A stretch of 64,000 nucleotides of DNA from contig NZ_CP034235.1 of the NCBI RefSeq assembly GCF_009728935.1, positions 4,254,001-4,318,000 of the forward strand, in the 5' to 3' direction. Source of the stretch: Paenibacillus psychroresistens (lineage in GTDB: Bacteria > Bacillota > Bacilli > Paenibacillales > NBRC-103111). This document shows, piece by piece, positions 1-8,497 of the stretch. A program made the position numbers and the translations under genes. The notes below the pieces were generated by a model. That model worked only from the letters and a program-made list of their open reading frames with translations, searched no databases and was not told the DNA's origin. Every line of letters begins with the position of its first letter. The first letter of the stretch is position 1.

Positions 1-12
1 AAGATTATTGAT

Positions 13-639
13 TTATGATCGTGTTCTAGACAGCCAATTCATCGTTAGTAACGCACTGATTAGACCTAATAAAGAAAGAGCTAACCAATAGTTAGGAGTA
101 TGAATATAAATTAATTTAATCGGTTCTACTATTAATGCACTCGTGCTGGCTACTGCCGTTTGAGAAAATGCATTCTTCTCTGCAACAATTTCTGAGCTTG
201 TTGTGATTCCCGCTGCACTAGCTATTGTATTAAATCCAGATGGCGACGCTTCTTCTGCACTCAATGTAATGTGGCTGGGATAAATCAAATTGAAAAGAAA
301 GCTAACTACAAAAACAGCTAAACATAGGGCAATAATCGCAGTCAAATTTCGTCTTAACTTATAGGGAATCTGATAGATGCGATCCGTTACAGGAATTCGC
401 CAGGATTCATCCTCATAAATCCGGTTCATTACTTTGTCAGCAATTGGTGTCGATTTTCTTGGCATCCGTGGAATATCTTGCATCGAACGAATTAGGTTCA
501 TACTCTCCGACCAAATTTCAAATTCTTCGGCGCAGACACGACATCGCAATATATGTTCATCCACACTTTTGCGACGCAAATCATCATCAGGGAGATCAAA
601 ATATATCCCAAACAATTCTTGAATGTCATCACACTTCAT
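13..639 (-). CDS. Zinc-finger-type membrane anti-sigma factor
   Basis: Probable anti-sigma factor for the ECF sigma factor encoded just upstream. The N-terminus carries a ZAS-like zinc-binding pattern, His29-x3-Cys33-x2-Cys36, with a further Cys at position 3. A hydrophobic segment lies at about residues 100-120 and a second near the C-terminus (about 183-200), so the zinc domain should face the cytoplasm with an outer loop between. The start lies one base after the sigma stop codon, which implies translational coupling. Known for the family: the ZAS domain holds its sigma factor at the membrane until a signal triggers release. The outer loop (about 125-180) is not recognisable, so the signal is unknown. 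Confidence 0.85.
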   Translation of the reverse strand: MKCDDIQELFGIYFDLPDDDLRRKSVDEHILRCRVCAEEFEIWSESMNLIRSMQDIPRMPRKSTPIADKVMNRIYEDESWRIPVTDRIYQIPYKLRRNLTAIIALCLAVFVVSFLFNLIYPSHITLSAEEASPSGFNTIASAAGITTSSEIVAEKNAFSQTAVASTSALIVEPIKLIYIHTPNYWLALSLLGLISALLTMNWLSRTRS

Positions 640-640
640 A

Positions 641-1231
641 TCAATTCATCCCTTCATATTCTTCGAATAACGGATCTGCAAAATAAGGCTCTAGCTGAAG
701 CTTGACACTTGCTCTCGCTCTGAATAGCAGAGATTTAACGGCACTGACCGTTTGCCCCAATATATTAGCAATCTCTTGATATTCCAATTGATCGTACTCT
801 CTTAAAATGAGCGCTGATCTTTGCTTTTCTGGTAGATTATTAATAGCTTCCCGAACCATAGTTACTTTTTCATTTCTCAATAGAGTAGGCTCTGGCATAG
901 CATCAAAAGATGCGTATGGAGTGTACCCTCCTTGATCTAAAGATACGGGATTGTTCTTATGCTGCTTTCTTAACTCGCTCAATACCGTGTTGCGTGCAAT
1001 AGTATATAACCAAGTCGAAAAAGAGGCTTCAACCTCGCGAAAAGTTTGTAAGCTTCGATATGCTTTATAAAAAGTTTCCTGGCTCAAATCCTCAGCGACA
1101 GCTTCCATACCTGAACTTTTAAGCATATGAAAAATAAATGCGTAAATCTTTCGCTCATAGCGGCGCATCAGTTCAGCATAAAGTTCGGCATTGCCATCCT
1201 TAATTTCTCTAATTAACTGGGAATCGGTCAT
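641..1231 (-). CDS. ECF-type RNA polymerase sigma factor
   Basis: Sigma-70 family factor of the short extracytoplasmic-function class (196 aa). Region 2 is visible around residues 25-90 (AEDLSQETFYKAYRSL, then FSTWLYTIARN). Region 4 with its helix-turn-helix is at about 130-185 (LPEKQRSALILREYDQLEYQ, EIANILGQTVSAVKSLLFRA). There is no region 1.1 or 3. A GAGGAGG ribosome binding site precedes the ATG. It is cotranscribed with the anti-sigma gene directly downstream. It resembles the SigW/SigX/SigM group in size and context, but I cannot assign a specific orthologue or regulon. Confidence 0.9.
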   Translation of the reverse strand: MTDSQLIREIKDGNAELYAELMRRYERKIYAFIFHMLKSSGMEAVAEDLSQETFYKAYRSLQTFREVEASFSTWLYTIARNTVLSELRKQHKNNPVSLDQGGYTPYASFDAMPEPTLLRNEKVTMVREAINNLPEKQRSALILREYDQLEYQEIANILGQTVSAVKSLLFRARASVKLQLEPYFADPLFEEYEGMN

Positions 1232-1317
1232 TACAAGCGATCCTCCTCGTAATCCCTCGGTTCCTCCCTGTCATTTAATACTAATTTTACTATGACGGGA
1301 GTAAAAAGTTGCGGCGA

Positions 1318-1346
1318 TTTATAAATATAATAACTTATGTTAACAA
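1318..1346 (-). promoter_or_regulatory. Sigma-A-type promoter for the ECF sigma/anti-sigma pair
   Basis: Reading the minus strand, a TTGTTA -35 (1341-1346) is separated by 17 bases from a TATAAA -10 (1318-1323), about 85 bases before the sigma gene. It lies in the 409-base gap between tyrA and the sigma gene, which otherwise holds only the terminator at 1481-1505. No convincing ECF-type (AAC ... CGT, 16-17 bases apart) autoregulatory promoter was seen. Confidence 0.5.
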
Positions 1347-1480
1347 AAGAATGAGAATAGTACAAATAAATGGAAATTATCTACCTAAAAACTCTGTAAT
1401 TGTACAATTCTATAGGTTCGACTTTAAATCCTGCTTTTCGACATATTAAGATTATTTTTAGGACAACCTGATTTTGGGCA

Positions 1481-1505
1481 AAAAAAAGCCACCATCAACT
1501 GGTGG
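1481..1505 (-). terminator. Rho-independent terminator of the trp-hisC-tyrA operon
   Basis: On the minus strand a short hairpin (CCACCA, five-base loop, TGGTGG) at 1489-1505 is followed directly by a run of seven T. It lies about 135 bases after the tyrA stop and ends the aromatic supraoperon before the ECF sigma gene. Confidence 0.85.
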
Positions 1506-1640
1506 GAGCACATTGTGCAAAAAGGATAGGAGTGGAGAGAAACCATACTGTACTTTTATTATATTGTATCCGTTTACATTCTGTCAATACTTTTTTGTAA
1601 GCGATTTCTTATCATGAACAAGCGGGAGTCTCCACTCATC

Positions 1641-2729
1641 CTATTGATGAATGGAATACTCTGGCTTTAGCAACTCCATTGCACGATCCATATCCAATTC
1701 ATTATGAAAGGACAATCGAAGTATACCTGGAACATCTTCTCTGCTTTCGTTAATTTGAATATTGCTGAGATTCACTCGATTGCTGCCTAATAATGTGGCA
1801 ATTTGTCCAATTACACCTGGGTGATCTGGAACATCCACATAAACATCAAACATAGCATTCAGCATGCCTTTACGACGTTCTGGCAGCTTACTGCGGAAAG
1901 TTCGTGCACTCTCAAATTGCTGCTCAATAGCTCCCCCATCATCCGCTTCAATACTTAGCTTGAATTGCTCCATAGCTAAGCCCCAATCCTGAAGCAGCTT
2001 CAGCACGACTTTTTTATTATTCAGGAGGATATCTCGCCAAATAATCGGATCGCTGTTGGCTATGCGTGTAATATCACGAAAGCCGCCAGCAGCTAAGATT
2101 TGATAGAGATCATTGGACTCATTGTAACCTGCAATCTGATTAACAAGTGCGACTGCAATCATATGCGGCAAATGACTGATGGCTCCAACTATCTCATCAT
2201 GAGATTCAGCATCTAATTGGATAATGTTCGCTTTTGTGTAGCTTAATAGATCAACCAATCGTTGGTAGACCTCAGGTGGTGTATGGGGAGCTGGTGACAG
2301 CACATAAAAAGCATTCTCATACAAATGAGCTGTTGCAGCTTCCACACCAGAGCGTTCAGAGCCTGCCATAGGATGGCCGCCAATGAAGTAAGCACCTTTT
2401 AAAGCCACCTGCGCTGCGTAAGCAACAATTGAAGCTTTAGTGCTTCCAACATCAGTAACAATACAGCCAGCCTTCAGCTTAAGCTCACTAAGCTGCTTAA
2501 AATAGCTCTCCAGCTGTCCCACTGGCACACAGAGAAATATAAAATCAGCATTATCTGCCGCTTCCTGCATCGAAGTTGTAGCATGATCAACAACATTGCT
2601 TTTCATATATTTATCCATGGATAGTGGATTATTCGAATGCCCGATCACATACACATTCGGTTTCCCTTTAAAGCAAAGGGCTAGCGAGCCGCCCATTAAA
2701 CCTACGCCTAATATTGCTACTTTTATCAT
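1641..2729 (-). CDS. tyrA: Prephenate dehydrogenase with C-terminal ACT domain
   Basis: Oxidatively decarboxylates prephenate to 4-hydroxyphenylpyruvate in tyrosine biosynthesis. The N-terminal Rossmann motif GVGLMG (residues 8-13) binds NAD(P). The central part carries family blocks such as IVTDVGSTKASIV and GGHPMAGSERSG, followed by the helical dimerisation domain. The last about 70 residues (FDVYVDVPDHPGVIGQIATL) form an ACT domain, which in Bacillus-type TyrA is a likely site of feedback control. It is the last gene of the aro-trp supraoperon, after hisC as in B. subtilis. Here an ECF sigma gene follows instead of aroE. Confidence 0.95.
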   Translation of the reverse strand: MIKVAILGVGLMGGSLALCFKGKPNVYVIGHSNNPLSMDKYMKSNVVDHATTSMQEAADNADFIFLCVPVGQLESYFKQLSELKLKAGCIVTDVGSTKASIVAYAAQVALKGAYFIGGHPMAGSERSGVEAATAHLYENAFYVLSPAPHTPPEVYQRLVDLLSYTKANIIQLDAESHDEIVGAISHLPHMIAVALVNQIAGYNESNDLYQILAAGGFRDITRIANSDPIIWRDILLNNKKVVLKLLQDWGLAMEQFKLSIEADDGGAIEQQFESARTFRSKLPERRKGMLNAMFDVYVDVPDHPGVIGQIATLLGSNRVNLSNIQINESREDVPGILRLSFHNELDMDRAMELLKPEYSIHQ

Positions 2730-2752
2730 CTAATTCAACCTCTATCGATTAA

Positions 2753-3853
2753 TTATGCCTGTACAGTCACATCTACAATAACCTGCTCTAGCATTTGGAT
2801 AAATAATTCATTTTGTGCCTGACTGCCAACCGTAACTCGAATGGATGTAGGAAAGCCTAACATATGACCACCGCGAATAATAATCCCTTTACGCAATAAC
2901 CCATCGAATACAAGTGCTGCTGGACGTTGAACATCAACCATTACAAAATTCCCATGAGCGGGGTAATAAGAAAATCCCAAGCGCGTGAATTGTTCCGTTA
3001 AATAGGCAATGCCAATCGCATTTGCTTTACGGCAATCATCGATAAATTGGGTATCCTTAAAAGCGGCAAGTGCGGCAGCTTGGGCAAATCTCGTCGTATT
3101 AAAAGGCTCGCGGACTTGGTTGACTGAACGTATTACCTCGGCGCGCCCAATACCGTATCCAATTCTTAAGGAAGCTAATCCATATATTTTGGAGAAAGTA
3201 CGCAGAAGGATAATATTCGCGTGTTCTTTTAACAGTTGGAGCCCGTCTGGGTAAAGTCCTGATACATTATATTCTGCATAAGCTTCATCCAAAACAACAA
3301 GCACTTGTGGCGACACACGTTTCATAAAAGATTGTATCTCGTCATGCGTTAGCATAGTTCCTGTTGGATTATTGGGGTTGCAGATCCAGATTATCTTGGT
3401 CTTGGCAGTTACTTTGGCAAGCATTGCGTCAAGATCATGAGTACCTTCTTTCAAAGGGACTTCAATGCTAGTCGCACCTTCGATTTCGGCATTGTGCTTG
3501 TACTGGGGAAAAGTGTGAGTTGCCATAATATTCTCATCACCTGGCTCTAGAAAAGCTCGTGCCAGCATTAATATAATTTCATCTGACCCAGCCCCAAAAA
3601 TAATTTGGTTAGTCTCCAAGCTATATTCTTGTGCAATTGCAGCAGTCAAACTTTGACTTGCTCCATCTGGGTACAAGCTGATTTGGTCCATTTCTGCTAG
3701 AATCGCTTCCTTGGCTTTTGGAGAGCAACCAAATGGATTCTCGTTCGAAGCAAGCTTAGTAACCTCTTTGAGACCTAATTCCTTCTTAACCTCTTCAATC
3801 GGTTTTCCTGGCTGGTAGACTGGCAAATGAACAATATTTTTCTTAGGTAACAT
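2753..3853 (-). CDS. hisC: Histidinol-phosphate / aromatic aminotransferase
   Basis: PLP-dependent class I/II aminotransferase (366 aa). It shows the substrate-side Asn in LASNENPFG, the NPNNPTGT block, and the PLP-binding Lys in TFSKIYGLASLRIGYGIG. The family converts imidazole-acetol phosphate to histidinol phosphate. In Bacillus-type supraoperons the same enzyme also transaminates 4-hydroxyphenylpyruvate and phenylpyruvate, which explains its place between trpA and tyrA. A GAGGTG ribosome binding site precedes the ATG, 48 bases after trpA. Confidence 0.93.
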   Translation of the reverse strand: MLPKKNIVHLPVYQPGKPIEEVKKELGLKEVTKLASNENPFGCSPKAKEAILAEMDQISLYPDGASQSLTAAIAQEYSLETNQIIFGAGSDEIILMLARAFLEPGDENIMATHTFPQYKHNAEIEGATSIEVPLKEGTHDLDAMLAKVTAKTKIIWICNPNNPTGTMLTHDEIQSFMKRVSPQVLVVLDEAYAEYNVSGLYPDGLQLLKEHANIILLRTFSKIYGLASLRIGYGIGRAEVIRSVNQVREPFNTTRFAQAAALAAFKDTQFIDDCRKANAIGIAYLTEQFTRLGFSYYPAHGNFVMVDVQRPAALVFDGLLRKGIIIRGGHMLGFPTSIRVTVGSQAQNELFIQMLEQVIVDVTVQA

Positions 3854-3901
3854 GAATACGACACCTCGATTGGTAAATTTAATATCCGCAGAAATTTGTG
3901 T

Positions 3902-4717
3902 TTAATACGAGTTCAATTCTCTCACAAATTCACGAATTTGCAAGAGCCCCGCTTTTTGCTCAGCTTCATTCGTTGATTGCAGCTGTGGAATACACTCAGA
4001 AATTTTACGAACTAGTGCGCTGCCAACAACAACTCCATCACAAATTTGTGAGAAACGTGCGACTTGTTCACTGTTTGAGATTCCAAATCCGACTACAACA
4101 GGCAGATATGAACTGCGCTTAACCAACTCAATAAATTCGTTGATACCTGTATGGAATTGTGCGCGAGTTCCTGTTACTCCTAAGGAGGACACACAATAAA
4201 TAAAGCCAGATGCACTATTGACGATTTTGGCGATTCTATCATTCGAGGTTGGAGCTACCAACGGTATCAAATGAATATTATGCTGTTGTGCAAGAGCCAG
4301 CACTTCTCCATTTTCTTCAACTGGTAAATCTGGAATGATAAGTCCACTAATTTCATTTTCACTAATAATTTTGAAAAACTTCTCTAAGCCTACCTGCAGA
4401 ACAGGATTGTAGTAAGTAAATAGAATAAAAGGCAATTGACTGCCCTCTTCACGACAGGTTTTCGCAACTTGAATGCAATCCATGATCGTGATTTTATTCA
4501 ACAAAGCACGCTGTGACGATTCTTGAATGACAGGTCCATCTGCCAATGGATCCGAATAAGGAACACCCAGCTCAATAATATCTGCTCCTGCTGCCTCTAA
4601 TTCGTGAATGATCTTAACTGAGGTTGCCAAATTGGGGTCACCTATTGTTAAAAAAGGAAGCAAGGCTGCTTTTGAAATCGACTTCAGCTTAGCAAAGGTT
4701 TGATCAATGCGATTCAT
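3902..4717 (-). CDS. trpA: Tryptophan synthase alpha subunit
   Basis: Cleaves indole-3-glycerol phosphate to indole and glyceraldehyde 3-phosphate, passing indole to TrpB through the alpha2-beta2 tunnel. The catalytic Glu is in IIELGVPYSDPLADGP and the Asp of the same block is the second catalytic residue. The phosphate-binding end of the TIM barrel (VVVGFGIS, DGVVVGSALV) is intact. Length (271 aa) is normal. The start lies inside trpB (14-base overlap) behind an AGGAGG site eight bases from the ATG, so the two subunits are translationally coupled. Confidence 0.96.
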   Translation of the reverse strand: MNRIDQTFAKLKSISKAALLPFLTIGDPNLATSVKIIHELEAAGADIIELGVPYSDPLADGPVIQESSQRALLNKITIMDCIQVAKTCREEGSQLPFILFTYYNPVLQVGLEKFFKIISENEISGLIIPDLPVEENGEVLALAQQHNIHLIPLVAPTSNDRIAKIVNSASGFIYCVSSLGVTGTRAQFHTGINEFIELVKRSSYLPVVVGFGISNSEQVARFSQICDGVVVGSALVRKISECIPQLQSTNEAEQKAGLLQIREFVRELNSY

Positions 4718-5909
4718 GCTTCAAACCTCCTAGATAAGTCATGATTGACTCTACATCTTTATCGCCTCTACCAGATAGGCTGACAATGATAATTTCTTCT
4801 TTGCTCATCGTAGGCGCGACTTTTAAGGTATGTGCAATCGCGTGTGCGCTTTCTAAAGCCGGAATAATCCCTTCCGTACGACTAAGCAGCTGCAAGGCAT
4901 CTAGCGCTTCCTGATCCGTAATAGGCACATATTCAGCTCGTTTCGAATCTTTAAGATAAGCATGCTCAGGTCCGACACCTGGATAATCAAGTCCTGCAGA
5001 AATCGAGTGTGCTTCCTGCACTTGTCCGAATTCATCCTGCAGCAAATAACTCATTGAGCCTTGGAAAACACCATGTGTCCCCATCGTCATGGTTGCTGCA
5101 TGTTTATCGGTATCAATCCCTTTACCAGAAGCTTCAACCCCAATCAAACGCACGGACTCATCTTGAACGAAGGGATAGAAGATCCCCATTGCATTACTTC
5201 CGCCACCGACACAAGCAATGACTACATCAGGCAATCTGCCTTCTTGCTCAATAATTTGTTTACGCGCTTCATCGCCAATAATACGTTGAAAATCTCGTAC
5301 CATCATCGGATATGGATGCGGTCCAACCACGCTGCCAAGAATGTAATAAGTATCCTCAACATTACTAACCCAATAACGCAGTGTTTCATTGCCTGCATCC
5401 TTCAAAGTACGCGAGCCCGAGGTGACCGGAATAACCTCTGCCCCTAGTAAATTCATCCGGAAGACGTTCAATTGCTGCCTTTTAGTATCTTCTTCCCCCA
5501 TAAACACTTTACATTCCATACCTAACAAGGCCGCTACGGTTGCAGTAGCCACACCATGTTGACCTGCACCGGTTTCAGCAATGATTTTCGTCTTCCCCAT
5601 TCGCTTTGCTAGCAAGCCTTGAGCAATCGTATTATTAATTTTGTGAGCGCCAGTATGGTTTAAATCTTCACGTTTAAGATAGATCTTAGCTCCACCCAGC
5701 TTTTCAGTCAAATGCTGTGCATAATATAAAGAAGTAGGTCTGCCCGAATATTGCTTGAGTAAATAATTAACCTCATTAATGAATTCAGGGTCTTTGCTGT
5801 ATTTATTATAAGCTTCTTCAAGCTCAATTAGAGCATTCATTAGGGTTTCTGGTACATATTTACCACCAAATTTACCGAATCGTCCATTCTCGTCTGGAAC
5901 CTGCTTCAT
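4704..5909 (-). CDS. trpB: Tryptophan synthase beta subunit
   Basis: PLP enzyme that condenses indole with serine to give tryptophan. The PLP Lys lies in REDLNHTGAHKINNT near residue 90, followed by AETGAGQHGVA. The glycine-rich phosphate loop CVGGGSNAMG is present. At 401 aa it is a canonical TrpB1. The ATG overlaps the trpF stop (ATGA) and a GAAAGGG site precedes it. Serine for the reaction is a product of the serA pathway, whose first gene is also in this window. Confidence 0.97.
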   Translation of the reverse strand: MKQVPDENGRFGKFGGKYVPETLMNALIELEEAYNKYSKDPEFINEVNYLLKQYSGRPTSLYYAQHLTEKLGGAKIYLKREDLNHTGAHKINNTIAQGLLAKRMGKTKIIAETGAGQHGVATATVAALLGMECKVFMGEEDTKRQQLNVFRMNLLGAEVIPVTSGSRTLKDAGNETLRYWVSNVEDTYYILGSVVGPHPYPMMVRDFQRIIGDEARKQIIEQEGRLPDVVIACVGGGSNAMGIFYPFVQDESVRLIGVEASGKGIDTDKHAATMTMGTHGVFQGSMSYLLQDEFGQVQEAHSISAGLDYPGVGPEHAYLKDSKRAEYVPITDQEALDALQLLSRTEGIIPALESAHAIAHTLKVAPTMSKEEIIIVSLSGRGDKDVESIMTYLGGLKHESH

Positions 5910-6607
5910 AACCCTTTCACCCTTTCTACAAATCGTTTTATTTTTAATGGATCCTTGCTGCCATCCGTTTCAACACCACTGGAGATATCAACACCATCCG
6001 GATGATAGTCAGCTATCAATTGTGACACGTTCTCTTCATCTAATCCGCCAGCTACAATCAGCTGCAAGCCGCGTTGTTTAGTCCATGCTAAATATTCTTT
6101 AATACAATGCCAGGCAAAGGTCTTGCCTGTTCCCCCACCCACAATAGGATCATACGTGTCCAGCAATATGGCATCCACTACACCTACGTAGGACTGTAAC
6201 AGCCTCAGCTGCTGTTGAATTTGGCTAGACTCGGATACCGAGATGACTTTATATATTTTTACATCAAAAGTTTCTTTTATCCATTGGCAGAATTCTACAG
6301 GCTCTGGGCTGTGTAATTGAATAATATCCAATTTGGCTTTAGCCATGGTTTCGCTAATTAGCTCTTGAGTTGGGTTTACGAAAACACCAACAGTTTGAGG
6401 AGTGGTTAAGTCATGCTCAGCATAAACGTTTTTCAGCAAAGCAATCATTTCACCCGCTTGTTTAGGGGTAACCTGGCGTTTGCTTGGGGCGAAGATAAAC
6501 CCGACCTGATCAATCGGCAACTCGGCTAGTGCTCGAACCGTATCTAGATTCATTATCCCGCAAATTTTAACGCTTGTTGTTGTCTTGATTTCCACGTCAT
6601 TTTCCAT
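5906..6607 (-). CDS. trpF: Phosphoribosylanthranilate isomerase
   Basis: Isomerises N-(5-phosphoribosyl)anthranilate to the carboxyphenylamino-deoxyribulose phosphate. The general base Cys is in VKICGIMN near the N-terminus. The general acid Asp is in ILLDTYDPIVGGGTGKTF. C-terminal phosphate loops (VAGGLDEENV, GVDISSGVETDG) are intact. About ten residues precede the usual TrpF start, so the protein (233 aa) is slightly longer at the N-terminus than typical. Gene order C-F-B-A follows the classical Bacillus trp operon. Confidence 0.95.
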   Translation of the reverse strand: MENDVEIKTTTSVKICGIMNLDTVRALAELPIDQVGFIFAPSKRQVTPKQAGEMIALLKNVYAEHDLTTPQTVGVFVNPTQELISETMAKAKLDIIQLHSPEPVEFCQWIKETFDVKIYKVISVSESSQIQQQLRLLQSYVGVVDAILLDTYDPIVGGGTGKTFAWHCIKEYLAWTKQRGLQLIVAGGLDEENVSQLIADYHPDGVDISSGVETDGSKDPLKIKRFVERVKGL

Positions 6608-6610
6608 TAA

Positions 6611-7414
6611 CTAGCGCACCTCTTTTGGTATATACTTACCCATCATTTCTTCAACTGCAAGCTCCACATTGGCATTCCGCATAAAGGTTTCCCCAATCAG
6701 AACGGCATCTGCACCTACTTGACGAAGGTATTCAATCTCCTCGGCTTGAACAATCCCGCTTTCACTAACGATTGTTTTTCCAGCTGGGATCATGCCGATA
6801 AGCTGCTCCGTGGTCTTTAAATCCGTAACGAAGGTTTTCAAATTGCGGTTATTAATTCCAATTAAATCGGCATCCAGCTCTAACACACGTTCAAGCTCTT
6901 CACGGTCATGCACCTCAACCAACGCATCCAAACCAAGTGTACGGCTCAGCTGTAAGTATTCACGCATTTGCTCTGTTGTAAGTATGGCCGCAATCAATAA
7001 GATTGCATCCGCCCCTATTAAACGTGCTTCGAATATTTGGCGAAAATCGATGGTGAAGTCTTTACGCAGGATCGGAACTTTTACTTGCTGCCGAATCTCC
7101 GATAAATAGGAATTACTCCCTTGAAAATATTGCTCATCCGTTAAAACAGATATACAGTCCGCGCCCGCTGCTTCATAAGATTGAGCAAGCTCAACAGGGT
7201 TAAAATGCTCACGAATGAGCCCTTTGGAAGGTGAGGCTTTTTTCACCTCAGCAATTAAACCTGTTATCCGCTTGCGATCTGTTGATATGGCGCGAGCAAA
7301 TCCTAAGCAAGGAGGCAGCTCTTGAATTTGTTTTTCTGCCATAGCTAGTGAAAAATTCAATTTAAGTGCTTCAACTTCAATTAATTTGGTTGCAACTATT
7401 TTATCGAGAAACAT
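6611..7414 (-). CDS. trpC: Indole-3-glycerol-phosphate synthase
   Basis: Closes the indole ring in the fourth step of tryptophan synthesis. TIM-barrel blocks include LIAEVKKASPSKG (catalytic Lys), CISVLTDEQYFQGS, VPILRKDFTID and LIGINNRNLKTF. I place the start at the second in-frame ATG (MFLDKIVATKL), because an AGGGGAG site lies seven bases upstream of it and it overlaps trpD by 14 bases. The open frame continues 21 codons further upstream, inside trpD, without a ribosome binding site. Product length is then 267 aa, normal for the family. Confidence 0.95.
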   Translation of the reverse strand: MFLDKIVATKLIEVEALKLNFSLAMAEKQIQELPPCLGFARAISTDRKRITGLIAEVKKASPSKGLIREHFNPVELAQSYEAAGADCISVLTDEQYFQGSNSYLSEIRQQVKVPILRKDFTIDFRQIFEARLIGADAILLIAAILTTEQMREYLQLSRTLGLDALVEVHDREELERVLELDADLIGINNRNLKTFVTDLKTTEQLIGMIPAGKTIVSESGIVQAEEIEYLRQVGADAVLIGETFMRNANVELAVEEMMGKYIPKEVR

Positions 7415-8444
7415 GGCTAAGCTCCCCTGTACAGCGAACCAAGTCCGCCAATTTCGTATTTGCTTTCCCAGAATCAATAATCGATCCCGCCAACTTTACA
7501 CCCTCCTGCAAAGTTCCACACCGACCAGCTACGTAAAAGCATGCGCCTGCATTGGCCAAGATCACATCTCGCCTTGCTCCTAGCTCACCTTGAAAAATAG
7601 CACGTATGATCTCCGCATTCGTCTGGGCATCTCCGCCTTTAAGGTTGCTGATATCAGAAATACGCAGTCCGAGATCATCTGGAACAATTTGATAGGTCTT
7701 GATTACACCATTTTTCAGCTCCGTTACTTGAGTTGCTGCAGCAATACTAATTTCATCCAACCCATCTAAGCTGGCAACCACCAATCCGCGTTTGACGTTC
7801 AGTTCATGCATAACTTTAGCAATTAGCTCCGTCTTAGTTCGATCGAAGATACCTAAAAGCTGATGATCTGCACCAGCAGGATTGGTCAAAGGCCCTAATA
7901 AATTAAATATAGTACGAATGCCAATTTCTCGGCGTGGTACAGCTGCATGCTTCATTGACTGATGGAATTGCTGAGCGAACATGAAACATATTCCAACCTG
8001 AGCCAAGCATTGAGCTGCTTGCTCACCATTCAATTGAATATTCACACCTAATGCTTCAAGTACATCTGCACTTCCACTTTTACTGGACATGGCACGATTA
8101 CCATGCTTGGCTACTCTAATCCCACCTGCAGCAGCAACAAGTGCTGAAGCGGTTGAGATATTAAACGTATCCGAGCCATCTCCCCCCGTTCCACAGGTAT
8201 CTAATAAATTAGTGTTATCTGTGATCACACGATCCGATTTGCTGCGCATCGATTCAGCAAAACCCGTAATTTCTTCGCTTGTTTCACCCTTCATTCGCAG
8301 TGCAGTTACTAGGCTCGCAATCTGAGCTGGAGTTGCGTTACCCTCCATAATACCTGCCATCACAAGCTTGGCTTCAGCACGCTCTAAATGAACACCACTA
8401 ACGATTTGAGATATGGCTTGCTGAATGGTAAATTGACTTTCCAT
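7401..8444 (-). CDS. trpD: Anthranilate phosphoribosyltransferase
   Basis: Transfers the phosphoribosyl group of PRPP to anthranilate. The PRPP-binding loop LDTCGTGGDGSDTFNIST and the downstream VAKHGNRAMSSKSGSADVLE block are intact. The start chosen (MESQFTIQQ) has a GGGGGA site about eight bases upstream. The frame is open 11 codons further but without a site. Length is 347 aa. It stands alone, not fused to a TrpG amidotransferase, matching the Bacillus arrangement in which the glutaminase subunit is encoded elsewhere and shared with folate synthesis. Confidence 0.95.
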   Translation of the reverse strand: MESQFTIQQAISQIVSGVHLERAEAKLVMAGIMEGNATPAQIASLVTALRMKGETSEEITGFAESMRSKSDRVITDNTNLLDTCGTGGDGSDTFNISTASALVAAAGGIRVAKHGNRAMSSKSGSADVLEALGVNIQLNGEQAAQCLAQVGICFMFAQQFHQSMKHAAVPRREIGIRTIFNLLGPLTNPAGADHQLLGIFDRTKTELIAKVMHELNVKRGLVVASLDGLDEISIAAATQVTELKNGVIKTYQIVPDDLGLRISDISNLKGGDAQTNAEIIRAIFQGELGARRDVILANAGACFYVAGRCGTLQEGVKLAGSIIDSGKANTKLADLVRCTGELSHVSR

Positions 8445-8497
8445 ATATGGATTCCCCCTAAAAGTTTGCCTTGGCAAACTGGCATCGTAAGCATAAT

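Noticed and set aside
1280..1320. GCAACTTTTT followed by CGTC as an ECF-type promoter for the sigma gene
   Set aside because: The distance between AAC and CGT is about 10 bases; ECF promoters need about 16-17.
7415..7477. Longer N-terminus for trpC
   Set aside because: The extra 21 codons lie within trpD and lack a ribosome binding site, while the inner ATG has AGGGGAG at ideal distance.
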